A stretch of DNA of 64,000 nucleotides from Angiostrongylus vasorum. Taxonomy: Eukaryota > Nematoda > Chromadorea > Rhabditida > Metastrongylidae. The position numbers and the translations under genes are program-made. The stretch lies in the NCBI GenBank assembly GCA_018806985.1, contig JADANN010000335.1:496001-560000 (forward strand). Direction: 5' to 3'. The notes beneath the pieces are model-generated. The model searched no databases and was not told the origin of the DNA. It saw only the letters and a list, made by a program, of their open reading frames with translations. Of the stretch, positions 44,531-55,429 are shown in pieces; the stretch's first letter is position 1; each line of letters begins with the position of its first letter.

Positions 44531-47500
44531 ATGGGCGGGAAGATCACCGCCCGCCAACGGACCGCACTTGTAGCAATGCAGGAACCTCAACGACTCTATC
44601 CCTCCCTGAGCAGTCTTCAGGGTCATCTTGGTGGATCAATTGGACAGGCATCGTCTGGGCGCTACTCACCGTCGTCCGCCTACAGAAGCAGAATGCAGCC
44701 GGTTAGCGTAGTCCTCTACGATTCTCGTCATATCTTACTGCTTCCTTACTTCTATCTAAGCGATTCTTCTGGAAAACTTCCTTTATTGACGCAATCTTGT
44801 CCGAAATCTCTTACTTAACTGGTTAGATCTTATTTGTTTCTCTACTGCTTCCCCCTAAAATAATCCTAGTTAGGTGCGATTTGGCTGTCCAGCCATCAGG
44901 CGGATGTATGCTCTCCTACGTGCGGTCTACTTTGTTTGCCTTCTTACATCCACTATTGAAATTCATTGCGTATTTTATGGCGTCGTTGCATTAAAAATTG
45001 ATTCTGCTCATAAATTTACAAGTGATGGAAAACAACACTTGATACTTAATTAATAACATTAGTCAATTATTCACTAACACGGCATCAAAAATGTGAATTG
45101 GCAAGCTGGAAGTTGACTCTTGGCCAACACATAGTCCGTTGGTTGGCCACTGTCACACACTGGGTACCTGCACCCATCCAGGGCCATGCCATCCTATGAG
45201 CCTCATCTGGCATCGGGCACCTATCTTACATTGAAGTGACGGGAATAATTCTTCTGTTGAAAGTGAATAATCGGAAGTACGGTTGCCCTATGAATTGTAA
45301 TGTTAGTCATACGAACATTGAGCGCTTAGAAATTTTCATTAACACGTAACGCGTCCTTTAGCATCACGTGTCTTTACGGGATTGGCAAAGGGTACGGTAG
45401 CAGATGTTTTCCAGTTGTGCTCGACATCGATTTCCATGCCTGAGTTTTACGGGAGAAATTAGAATATCAGTTGACGTTCCGTCTTTCCATCGAGGTGCTC
45501 AGCGTTCTGTCGTGCACCCAGGACAGCATTTGGCGAAATTACTGAGAATCGTGCCGTTCATCACTGGAAATGTTTTTTCTCTACGACTTTATGATTTGTA
45601 ACAAAAATGGTTGCTCGCTAGGGCTTCCGCAGCTACTTTATAATCAAGTATTGAAGGGAAAAGGTGTAATCTATTTACCTCTGAAGCATTTAAGAGAGCG
45701 ACTCTTTCCATGTGTTGTATCTATTCATCGAGTAGTTTTTTTTCAGTTTTTTAGTGAAAAGGATTCCTAACTTGGCTTTTTCTTTATTTTCTCCAAATAA
45801 ATATCGGTCTCTATGCATTTAACTATTCAAGTCATCATTGCATTCTACTATGCGATGTACAGCGCGGGGATTCTTCCCTCCGGTAGGGTCTCCCAAGCCG
45901 AGAAGGAGTCCGGCTTTTCCATTAGGAAGCCTAGTAAGAGTAAACGAGTGCCAGGATCCACCACTGCCCTGGTATGAAACCTGTCGCATGGTGGCAAATC
46001 TAGCTCTGATCCAAAAGCGCGGCGACTGCCTGTGGTGGTGAGGACCTGGGGCAGACTTTGGCTATGCTGACCTCAGGGGTCCAGGGAAGCACAGTAGGTA
46101 AAGCAAGAAAACCCCGAAAATTGGAGATTGTGCTGGGGACCGCAGACCTAGTGAGGACGGGCCGTCCAAGTGTCCAAGTAGGTCTCAGAAATACATTTTC
46201 CATAGATTTGTTACTAATAAAATGAAGAAAATACCTCCCCCCCACCCCTTATTGTCAGCAGATCACCCTGCGCCAGTAGCATCACCATACAAAAGAGCAT
46301 TCTCTTCTAAATGGTTTGCAAATAGTTCAAGAAGACTGACAAAAAGAAATTTTCCGGTGAAGCAACAGTTTTTAGCCACCAGACCCAACAGTTTTCGCCT
46401 CATTTTTTTTTGAATTTCAGTTCAACAACTCGTTATTCGGTTCATTTGATGATCCGCTGTTCCAAGCTCGAGCTGCTCAAGTGGCGTTGGCTGACATGGA
46501 CATGAAGGTGAACATCACAAACCCGCTCATGCGACCTCACGACATGTTTAGGTTCGTTAGTCAACTTGATTTTATGTTTAACTGGTAATGCAATACACCT
46601 AACGTGGTGCTAAGATTCGTATGAGCTCTTTGAGAGCAAAAATTTCGTCTTCAGCGGAGAATAACCGAAGAAAACACAGAAAGAAATTCATTTCATACTA
46701 TGTCTGTAGAGGAAGACTTTATCGCAGAATGTTGGTTGCCATTATGTGTTTACATCACCGTGGATTTCTTAGCGAAGAACTTAGAAAGCACTTATCTGAC
46801 TTCATCAGTGCCTAGTTGATTCTCAAGACACATAACGGGAAGGTTATGAAGTAAAAGTCGTAATTTCCGTGCAGAAATCTAAAACTTTGGCTCGTAACAA
46901 CCAAAAAGCATGCTAGATTATTTCCCAAGATTCAAACATGAACCGCAGGGAAGAGTGCTTCATTATCACACGAGATCAAACACAATATCTCAAGCTGATA
47001 TCTTAACCTAGGAGGGGATCACACCTATCCATATGAGCTTCGTCCGGTTGGTCTTCACGTGGAAAACTCATTAGAAGACTCATGAAAAATTGGTGAGCAT
47101 GTGAAAAATCTGTTTTATATCTAATTCGATTAGAAATTAGGCATCGTAGCTTTTCTGTTGAGGTAATGGAGGCGGCGGTGGGGGAAGAGGGTTTGCTGAC
47201 TAGATTGCACTTAACCTGACCTTCCTAGTTTTTTGAAGAAGGCGAAATCCCCCGAAACGCCAGCTGTTTTGAATAAAAATAATACATAATGACAATCTCT
47301 GTGCCTTTTTCATAAAAAATGGCTTAGGCGATTGTTTTGTAGATTAAAAATTGTCAGACGTGAATAAAAAATCGGACACGGTTAGGTGATTGTAAATCAT
47401 AGTTATAGATTGACAATATTTAGTAACTACTTGATGACATCCACTCAAGACCCAACAAACATCTATCACGGACTTCCAGCAGCTTCTGAGGGATTCGACC

Positions 47501-49008
47501 CATCTATGCTGGTCCCAACGTCATCAGATCAAGAACAAATGACACCACTCCAGCAGGTGAGGTCAATATCACCGTCCACATCGGCGGGAAGACTCCAGAT
47601 TCTCCAGAAACGTTGATAAACCTTGAAAGATTCCTAGAAAAAAAAGAACATGTTTTAGGTGATGGCTATGCAAAACTATAGCGCTTCGTCACATTTTCAT
47701 CAGTATCCGATGGGGGTCATCTTTTCCGTCTGCGATTCCACCACAAGTTGCTCGTTATCCACTAGCAGCTCCGACTACAGGTATACTTCATTCATGTTTA
47801 GAATTTATGGTTCTGGATAAAAAAGAGATAAGGATAAGCACCTTCAAATCACCTGACAACGTAAACAAATTATAATAGAGCACAGTTTTTTCTCTATATA
47901 GCCAAGGAAGAGTTCAGAAACAAAGAAAAAATAAAGTTTGGAAAGCCCATTCGTCATTTGTATCAGAGATCGACACCGATCCACGAGAGCTGGAACGATT
48001 TGCTGAACATTTTAAGCAGCGACGAATCAAATTGGGTGTTACACAGGTACGACAACTATTCTTTTACCACATATTCCATGTTTTTCGAAAACTATAGAAA
48101 ATTACTGTGATTGAAGGCGGACGTCGGAAAAGCGCTGGCGCATTTGAAAATGCCCGGCGTGGGCTCTCTGTCCCAATCGACGATTTGTCGTTTCGAATCC
48201 TTAACTCTTTCGCATAACAACATGGTAGCATTGAAGCCGATACTTCATAGTTGGCTCGAAAAGGTAAAGCAGAATTGCATTTCCAGAACATCTGTGGGCT
48301 GTTTCTTTTTTTCATTGTTCTCAATATTCTAATTGAAAATGAAATGAATTTCTCAGGCTGAAGAGGCTATGAAGCAGAAAGACGGTTGTGGTGACATATC
48401 GGGAATCTTGCCGAATACGGACAAGAAACGAAAACGAACAAGCATCGCAGCCCCAGAAAAACGTCTTCTGGAAGACTACTTTAGGTGACATGGAGAAATA
48501 TTTGCTGTAGAATTGAGGAAAAGAAAGCCCGGATACTTGCCTGCGTTGTGTTCACTTCTCCAGTAGGTCTTATGCGCACTAAGGGACCCTGTTTCTTAAG
48601 CTTACTTAAAGAAGAAATAAAAAAAATACTTTTTGTTAAGGAATATCTGGCATACTGTGGGCATTGTTTTCAAGCCTGGAATTTATAGGAGAGCAAAGGA
48701 AGTTCTGGTGACTAGATTTTTTGTTATCGACAAACGGTTAACAAACTTAACCTATTAACAAACGTTAACAAACAGTTAACAAACTAAACCTATTCGTTAT
48801 AACCGACGGATGGTAGACCACTATCTTAGGCCAGAAAAAATCCATTATTTGCTTGTATGATGTATCAAGCCAGTGCTGCTATCTTCCCAGACAACTCTGG
48901 TACTAATTTGCAGACCCGGAGGGATGGAAGGCTTGGTGAGCCATGAGCGTGGAGATCGATTCCACGTGTGTGTTGCAGTGCGCCTCCGACCACTGCGCCA
49001 CACGAGCC

Positions 49009-49085
<77 letters not shown>

Positions 49086-49957
49086 TATACAAATAATATA
49101 TAGTTTTCTCTAGCATCTAGTTTCTCTACAGACAGCAACCTCGGCCATCTGGTGAACGAATCGCAGCCATAGCTGACAAACTGGATTTGAAGAAAAATGT
49201 CGTTCGAGTGTGGTTCTGCAATCAGCGACAAAAGCAGAAAAGGTAACTGATCTCAAATTTTGGCTTGAGGAAGTCTGAAAAAGATGACTGAAACGTCTGG
49301 CGCTTTGGTTCTTTATGGTCTTTCCGCAGAATTCCTTCGTTCTTCTGATCACAATCACTAGCTAGTTCTCGTCTCTTTTTTCTGCAATATCTAGAAATCC
49401 TCACTCATAGGAACAGCGATAGCTTCCTGGTATTTCGAAGAAATCTTACTAAACGTCGATTATACGCCCGCCCTAAAGAAATGTTTGATTTAAAAGTTTA
49501 ACAATCACCCGAAATCTCCTTGATCAATATCATTTTACTATCGCTAAGGGCTCGCCATGAGAACTCCTTCGGAAAATAACTATTGAAATGACTTCAGTGC
49601 AATATTTTGCCTAGAATATATTAGAAACATTACAAATATGAAATGGCTACAGTGTTATCTTCTTTGTCGAGTTCGTTTTACATTGATGCACTATCGAAAC
49701 CACTGTAATCACTGTATCACTCAATTATACATTTCTTCTCAATCTCCTTTTACAAGTAGTCAGTTTTCCCACTATTCCTCTACAGGGATTTCAGGTCCCA
49801 ATTCCGCTGTCGCAATGGGGCGCCACAGGCGCCCCGCCTCATGCAGGCTGCTGCCGGTGGCGCCAAGTGCCCCCCATCGTTCACTGCGTTGCCCAGTTAC
49901 TTCGACCAGAATCAGCACACTGGGACCACGTTGTCACAGGAACTGAAGTTTCAATAA
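44531..49957 (+). CDS. unc-86: POU4/Brn3-type homeobox transcription factor (UNC-86 orthologue)
   Basis: A nuclear DNA-binding regulator; in C. elegans UNC-86 specifies neuronal lineages and touch neurons. Exons: 44531-44701 (start ATG uncertain), 46421-46551 (POU-IV box, [20 protein letters not shown]), 47424-47556, 47659-47780, 47967-48046 (POU-specific start, [20 protein letters not shown]), 48117-48263 (rest of POU-specific, [20 protein letters not shown]), 48357-48484 (linker with [15 protein letters not shown], homeodomain N-terminus), 49132-49242 (homeodomain helix 3, [15 protein letters not shown]), 49786-49957 (DFRSQFR, then Gly/Pro/Gln-rich end, TAA). WFCNQR is the POU-homeodomain recognition signature. 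All junction phases fit except that exon 47659-47780 is one base too long: its start reads one frame and its end must be read in another to meet the POU domain. The shift maps to the G run at 47712-47716. Introns hold SINE-C, PLE and SINE-A insertions and an (AT)n tract. Confidence 0.9.
45404..45601 (+). other. open frame inside unc-86 intron 1
   Basis: A frame of 65 codons with protein-like composition follows GTAGCAG and begins with ATG (45404). It could be an alternative unc-86 5' exon or chance; no donor was matched. Confidence 0.15.
45845..46185 (+). mobile_element. SINE-C copy in unc-86 intron 1
   Basis: GCGATGTACAGCGCGGGGAT, GGTCTCCCAAGCCGAGAAGG, CACCACTGCCCTGGTATGAA, end GGACGGGCCGTCCAAGTGTC plus CAAGTAGG. 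The first part of the family is missing. Confidence 0.8.
46820..47290 (+). mobile_element. Penelope-like element 3' remnant in unc-86 intron 2
   Basis: The tail of the endonuclease ORF (near ATGAACCGCAGGGAAGAGTG), then the 3' UTR and terminal repeat (GAAGAAGGCGAAATCCCCCG, AAACGCCAGCTGTTTTG). The hammerhead-like core at 47233-47264 is mutated. It matches 30.05-30.48 kb and the complement of 2.09-2.53 kb. Confidence 0.75.
48735..48800. repeat. imperfect short tandem repeat
   Basis: Four or more degenerate copies of GTTAACAAAC in the unc-86 intron before the second homeodomain exon. Confidence 0.8.
48860..49010 (-). mobile_element. SINE-A 5' part in unc-86 intron
   Basis: GATGTATCAAGCCAGTGCTG through GACCACTGCGCCACACG, head towards 49010, tail half missing. 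It lies between the two homeodomain exons and directly abuts the (AT)n tract. Confidence 0.85.
49012..49082. repeat. (AT)n microsatellite in unc-86 intron
   Basis: About 70 bp of AT dinucleotides starting 2-3 bp beyond the SINE-A head and ending 50 bp before the homeodomain exon at 49132. Confidence 0.98.
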
Positions 49958-51685
49958 CACCATGGTGTTCGACAGTCGTCGTTGTCGACGCCAGTGATCC
50001 GGTTAATGTGACGTGCTGACAGTCGAGGCAGTGCAGTGCTGCTTAGCATGTCGGCTGGTATCCAGACTTTCTTTCAGTTAATACAGGCTCCATAGAGTTC
50101 GAGTGAAGTTGTGGCAGTGACATGATTTTGATCTCATCGTTGAACTTTTACGGTATTTCCCATTGCGATATGCCATTTTTTTCACTTCACTTCTCTATAA
50201 GTCGATCTCATCAACTCACAAGTCCAGTTTTTTTAGACGTTTCTCTTTATTTATCAGTTGTTATTCGTGTGTCAGGGTATTTTTTCTGTAAATAGTATTG
50301 TATGAGTTTTCAAAAAATCCTTCTAGCCCGGATCTGATTCTGTTGTTTGTGCCGGCACTTGTGGTCGTACCATCCAATGCGGCTATGTAGCGCTTCAGTT
50401 CAAATCCGATCGCTGCTGGATTTTTTGCAACAAAATGTTATAATTGATTCCATATGATTTCTAGAGGAATTTATATAATAATTAAAGGTTGTAAAATACT
50501 AACGACTATATGCCTGTGTAGAGGAGATTTGTTTATTAGCTCATGCAGAGTTTGTGATTTCTTATATCAAAATTCAAAGTATATCATGATGTAGGATTTG
50601 GTTAGAATACACGACATGAGGTAGACATGCGATACAGTAGGCGAGAGGTGAAGGGAAATCGATGGAGGACCGAGGGAGATATCCGAGACGGATAGCCGAC
50701 CGGCTAGACAGCACGACATACCCAGAAGCTCCGAGTCTGGACGGTGAGAGATCGCACTAACGGCTGGAAATGGGTGGGCGGATCAGAAAACTAGAATATC
50801 ATAAATGATTCAGCAGGCAGTGGAGAGGAAGGACGAGTAATGAGGGACTTAGCTTCTGCTATCTCACAACCAAGCGAGCGGGACCTTTGTGCATGAAAGT
50901 GGGTTTATTCCGTGAATGATAAACTCCGGGAAGTTGGATGACAGTGGATGTCGAATACAGATAGAAAACGTCATTCAGCCGCGAATTTCACACACATTTG
51001 TAGAATACCAAGTCAGTTGGGGTTAAACCAGCCAATAAAAATCTGTGTTGCTCTGAAGAAAAAATCGTCATCACCTTAAGAAAACACTGTGGCTACTCAG
51101 TTAGCTTTAAGGAACACAGAAATGTCAGAGATTTAGTGGCAAACTATCTATTGGGCCGTAGAAGACTAAACAGTGCTAAATACTTCCTGAGATATGCAAT
51201 AATAGCTGATGATTCTAAATCTCTGTTTTTCAGATATATTTAAGGTAGTTCAAATTTATAAGAAAAAACATTGTCTTCTGGCAAGTAACTGCACATTTCG
51301 TCCGACATTCACGGAAAACAATTGTAGGTTTAAGTTGTATATGTTAGTACAAATTTCAAAAAAATACCATGTCCGAGTTTATATACTCCACAATAAACTG
51401 AAAATTAAGTAGCGAGTAACGTACCTTTCACAAGTATTGATTAGTCGGTAAGCAATCGATACCTATGCATTGCACAGCCTGTGGCAATAATTTGCTTCAA
51501 CAACTTTCAATGTTTTGATTAATGTCTGTTATTGATAGAACTTCTCGGTCGTTATAAAAGAATATGAAACTGTTCAAAGCATGTATGGTTTGGATTACGA
51601 AGGAGCAATTCTTTACAACTGCTTTTGCATGAGCTTATTCACAGAAGCTCTACACTGCGGCCAACCTTTCGTCGCCTTCTCCTAC
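49958..51685. other. unc-86 3' flank, no further gene supported
   Basis: Contains an AATAAA at about 51389-51394. Part of this may be 3' UTR. A GC- and purine-richer stretch at 50640-50790 has no open frame of note. Confidence 0.4.
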
Positions 51686-51687
51686 TC

Positions 51688-52085
51688 CATGCTGGGACAC
51701 TTGAACACTTGGACGGCCGCCTTCACTGGATGTGCTGGTGCCTGCACAATTTCCATCCTACGAGTAGTTGTTGGCCTAGTCATTGTGGTTCGTTTCAGTC
51801 CAGAGGTCAGCTTAGCCAAAACCTTGCTCCGGTCGTCACCATCTCACGCAGTCGCCGCCGTTGTGGTTCAAAAAAAGGTTTGCCACGAGCAATTTGATAC
51901 CAAGACCGTGGTGATTCCTGGCATTGGTTCGCTCTTAGCTGGGCTTCCGGATGGAAACTTTGGATTATTTCTCAGCCTGGGAGGCCCTGCTGGTAGGATG
52001 AATCATACACTGTACATCGGAGCTGTATACCAAGGGACACCTCTTAGCCACCATGACGCGGTAACCTGCATTAGAGCAGCGACTT
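51688..52085 (-). mobile_element. SINE-C copy, near complete
   Basis: Its 3' end (complement of CACTTGAACACTTGGACGGC) lies at about 51700. The complement of the TTAGCTGGGCTTCCGGATGG block is at 51935-51955 and the 5' end is near 52080. The 178-codon plus-strand frame across it is the antisense of the repeat. Confidence 0.85.
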
Positions 52086-52620
52086 TTGCAACTCTTTCTT
52101 TCTCCTCTATTCTTTAAAAATATCATAGCTTATTCTCAGGGTGTCAGACGAAGAGCGGTATTTTCAATTATTGTTCGGGTCCACGAAATCCCACTGCGGC
52201 GCCGCTCTGATTTGAAACAAAGATTTCCATCCTCATTTTTGGCCCTCATTTTCTTCACACAATCCATACATAATCAACTTGAACCTTTAGAGCTACGATC
52301 TAAAAGCAATACTGTTTATAACAGAACAAGAACTTACTCACCTGCATATCACTTCATCAATGAAACCACGAAATTGATCAATATCTATGTTTGGCATCTA
52401 GTCTACATACACGTTCTCATTCATTGTTCTCTTCAGTTTAAACTACTCGATGGCAGCTTAGATGAAATTAGAGGAAACTAAATTTTGTCTTGAGCTGGCT
52501 TATTTACTCCCTCTAATGCATCTTTTATAAATAATTACTACGGAAGGAAAGCAAAACAGTTTCCATCATTTCAGGTAGGAGCAAAACAAGAGGTAAATCC
52601 ACATTTATGATGACAAGACG

Positions 52621-52626
52621 TTTATT
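52621..52626 (-). promoter_or_regulatory. polyadenylation signal AATAAA
   Basis: TTTATT on the plus strand, i.e. AATAAA on the minus strand, about 32 bp after the stop of the gene at 52658-53074. Confidence 0.5.
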
Positions 52627-52657
52627 GACTACCAATCAGACATCGACACCAAAGAGA

Positions 52658-53074
52658 TTAGCATTCGCTTTGATGTGATTGTCCGTTCCACTGAACAATT
52701 TCTCTTAGTGGGATATCGTTCAGCATGACGGTCTGTATGCTTTTCTCAACACGCCACATCCCAGCTACAGGAGATGTCTGGGTGCTGGCCTCTCGCACTC
52801 GTTGTTCACGAATTTCCGCGACGACGTCCTCGAAAAACATCCACTTCCTGCAAAAAGATATCTCACATTTTTGAACAAACTGCATTAGGTCATTAAAATA
52901 GCGCTTGATTAAATGTCATATGACCATGGAAGCTAGACGAACTTCATCAGTGTCTTCAGCATCATCCCATTCTTCATAATGAAGGAAGGCACAGGCAAGA
53001 GCGATAAGAGCACAGTAGGAAACGACGCAGGCGAAGATCCCTAGTATCGGAACTTCTCTAAATAATCTAGACAT
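52658..53074 (-). CDS. small single-pass membrane protein, unknown family
   Basis: The start ATG (53074-53072) sits in TTAAACAATG and has an in-frame TAA just upstream, so it is well defined. Exon 1 (53074-52925, 50 codons) starts MSRLFREVPILGIFACVVSY and has a strong membrane helix at about residues 9-31, then an acidic stretch (EEWDDAEDTDE). Exon 2 ends at TAA 52660-52658 and encodes a charged tail (FFEDVVAEIREQRVREASTQ, then VEKSIQTVMLNDIPLREIVQ). The canonical TTTTTGCAG acceptor (exon from 52847) gives the wrong phase; the frame is kept if the exon starts at 52843, after GAAG. Total about 111 residues. An AATAAA follows the stop by 32 bp. It lies about 100 bp after the gene at 53172-53832 on the same strand. 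No family recognised. Confidence 0.5.
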
Positions 53075-53171
53075 TGTTTAATTTATGGATGCTTTCGGAC
53101 TTCTTTTGAATGTCAAAGTTCGTCGACAACACCCTAAAAAGTACTCCATTAGCAGAACCCAAATTATAATC

Positions 53172-53832
53172 TCACACTGTTAGACAAAATGCTAGGATGC
53201 GGAACGTTGAGTTCCAGATGTGGTGCTTTTTTGCCCGCAAAGCGCTTCTTAAGAGCAGGTTAATATTTACATTCCATTTGGTATCCAGACGGAATTCTAG
53301 ACCTAACGCAGTCCTAGCCCATCGTCCCGTTGATATGCCATGCAGTGGCCATATAGAAGGCTACTGTTACAGTATAAAAATCGGTGCTCACTTTCCAAAG
53401 TGAAACCTTCTCATTGTTCGGAATTCATCCCGTGATTTAACCGTTGTCGCTACTTCTGAATTCGGTCGGTCTAAATAGGTTTCTTTTAGCATAATCATAC
53501 CTTTCCAAAATAATGAAGTAGTCATCGGAATAATGGGGGAAAGGAAACTGATTCGTGTTTGAATTCCCAGAAAAGCTAAGCACTGTTCACGAGTTAATTG
53601 ATTACTAGACATTCACTAACCATTGACTAGTGACGTGGAAGAAAGGGTGATATTGAAAGGAAGTCTCTGAGGCGGTGCTGCTCCATTGACGTTGCGGACG
53701 ATGATGAACAGGACTCCCGCAGCAGTTCTTCTGATCGGGACCTGATGATGAGCGACTGTGTTGCTGGAGAGTTGTGTGGAAACGAAATCCGACGGCGGAA
53801 AGCACTTGTCAGGCATCGCAACAAGTGAAGTA
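53172..53832 (-). CDS. unknown protein, three-exon chain
   Basis: Exon A 53832-53635 (after TCGTTCAG; Ser/Arg-rich, LIIRSRSEELLRESCSSSSA), exon B 53582-53501 (after GAACAG; LSFSGNSNTNQFPFPHYSDD), exon C 53313-53172 (after GGGCTAG; TALGLEFRLDTKWNVNINLL), ending at TGA 53174-53172. Introns are 52 and 187 bp and all phases join (1, then 2). Alternatively exon C uses a GTGAGA donor inside its last codons and joins a short exon after TTTTTAG (about 53130), whose frame closes at TAG 53069-53067, just past the next gene's ATG. The 5' end is not found. No family recognised. Confidence 0.4.
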
Positions 53833-53854
53833 CTGAACGATAACTTTCAGCACA

Positions 53855-54095
53855 ATGCCTCTCAACACAAACAAATCCATGGTTGTTGAGAAATATCTTG
53901 AACGTTTTACTTATTGCCATTCTAATTTCACAATTTCACAAAACACCTATCACGGAAGTACTGCGAAATCAAATACGATGCAGTGCGAAGCTTTCTTGTC
54001 TCATCAACAAAGTGTGTTCCAAAAATGCTGTTGCTGTTAAGAAAACCAACGAACTTTCGTTTCTTAGACTTTTAAGCCTTTTGCGAAAAATGTAA
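53855..54095 (+). CDS. possible small secreted peptide
   Basis: The frame from about 53883 has a signal-like start (NILNVLLIAILISQF) then a short Cys-containing, basic tail, and ends at TAA near 54095. It lacks its own ATG; an ATG at 53855 opens a different frame. An upstream exon would be needed. Confidence 0.15.
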
Positions 54096-54127
54096 ACTGA
54101 CGACCACTTTAATAAATCCAACCCGAA

Positions 54128-54515
54128 TTTCCCTCCCAACGGTTTGCCGCCTTATCGTGGCTGGGGAGGTGTTCCTGGGTGTCGGACTGCGATGTACAGT
54201 GGGGGAATCATCCCTCTGGCAGGGTCTCCCAAGCTGAGAAGAAATCCTGCGTTCCCATCAGGAAGCCTAGATAAGAGTAAACAAGTACCAGGATCCACCA
54301 CCATGTATCAAAGTCGCATGGTAGCAAATCTCCCTCTGATCCACATGCGCTGACTGCCTGTGGTGGTGAACACCTGGGGCAGACTTTGGCCAGGCTGACC
54401 TCGATATTTCAGGGAACCACAATGGCTTAAGTAGCAAATCTCCGAAAAATGGGGATTATGGTGGGGTCCCCACAACCAGTGAGGACGGGCCGTTCAAGTA
54501 CCAGGTAAGTAAGTA
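54128..54515 (+). mobile_element. SINE-C copy, near complete
   Basis: TTCCCTCCCAACGGTTTGCC to GGGCCGTTCAAGTACCAGGT plus AAGTAAG. All landmarks present; small deletion in the CCGTCCTGGTATCAAA block. Confidence 0.85.
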
Positions 54516-54519
54516 ACCC

Positions 54520-55135
54520 GTATTAAAGACCTCATGCTCAACGTGCATTGATTACGATTCATTTTATGCGAAAATGAAGAGTACCTTCAGTCTCAAGCCA
54601 TCATGTCTCAGCTTATATCATATCTGTGTATTTCGAATGGAACCATTGGAATCTACCGAAAATCCAGTTTTCTGGAGCTAATGCCGGGGATTTATTTCTC
54701 TTTTTCTGTGTTAAGGTTCGTATTTCAATCGTGAAAGAATTTGAACAGACGGGATTCCACTTAACGCCTACCCTTTTTGTGAATTAGAGAATTCATAGTG
54801 AGTAAAAGGAGGCTTCAAGGCGAACTTCCATTCGTTGGTGTTAATCTGAAAACTCAACTCAGTAATCTCTTTCTACTATTACACATCATCCACTATGGCG
54901 ATCAGTTTCATTCAGTAGAAGAACAACAGGAGCTAGCCTATTACCGTAGAATTCTTCGACAAAGCTGAGAAGCAGTGCGTTGAGACAAGTAGAAGGGTTA
55001 GTAGATCTGAAATCGAAGTTCAGAAAAAATAAACGTGTTCGATTCGACTTTTCAGTTTTACTTCCACTTCAGTTGTTTGTCAGAATTGCATAAGCTGGAC
55101 TATTATAAACCGAACCATAAGATAAGATAAGATAA
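54520..55135. other. no supported feature
   Basis: AT-rich DNA, no exon or repeat recognised. Confidence 0.4.
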
Positions 55136-55137
55136 GG

Positions 55138-55425
55138 ATAAAGCTCTCGAAATTCATCAATCCCTAGGGGATGTGCTTTGCATTAAATTTGATTAAGCAC
55201 TGATAGAGGTGATAAAATGCATATCCGAAATATGCAACGATTGGGGTGGCCTGCCGTTGTATTGGATATCCCCCTACCCTACTTATCGCTACTATCTTCC
55301 CGTGAAGGTCTGGTACCAATTTGCCCACCGCGAAGGGATAGAAAGCTTGGTGATTGTGGTGAGCTGGATCGAGCTCGTGTGTATTGAAGGGCGCCGTAAA
55401 GCACTGCGCTACACGCGTCCTCAAA
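55138..55425 (-). mobile_element. SINE-A copy, diverged
   Basis: TAAAGCTCTCGAAATTCATC (tail side), GGTCTGGTACCAATTTGCCC, GCACTGCGCTACACGCG (head side) on the minus strand. Confidence 0.75.
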
Positions 55426-55429
55426 CCGA

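Noticed and set aside
51581..52117. 178-codon open frame on the plus strand
   Set aside because: It runs antisense across a near-complete SINE-C copy (51688-52085). Similar frames appear in other copies of the repeat.
52086..52481. 131-codon frame on the plus strand
   Set aside because: It starts in the SINE-C flank and has no splice partners, domains or convincing composition. I could not exclude chance.
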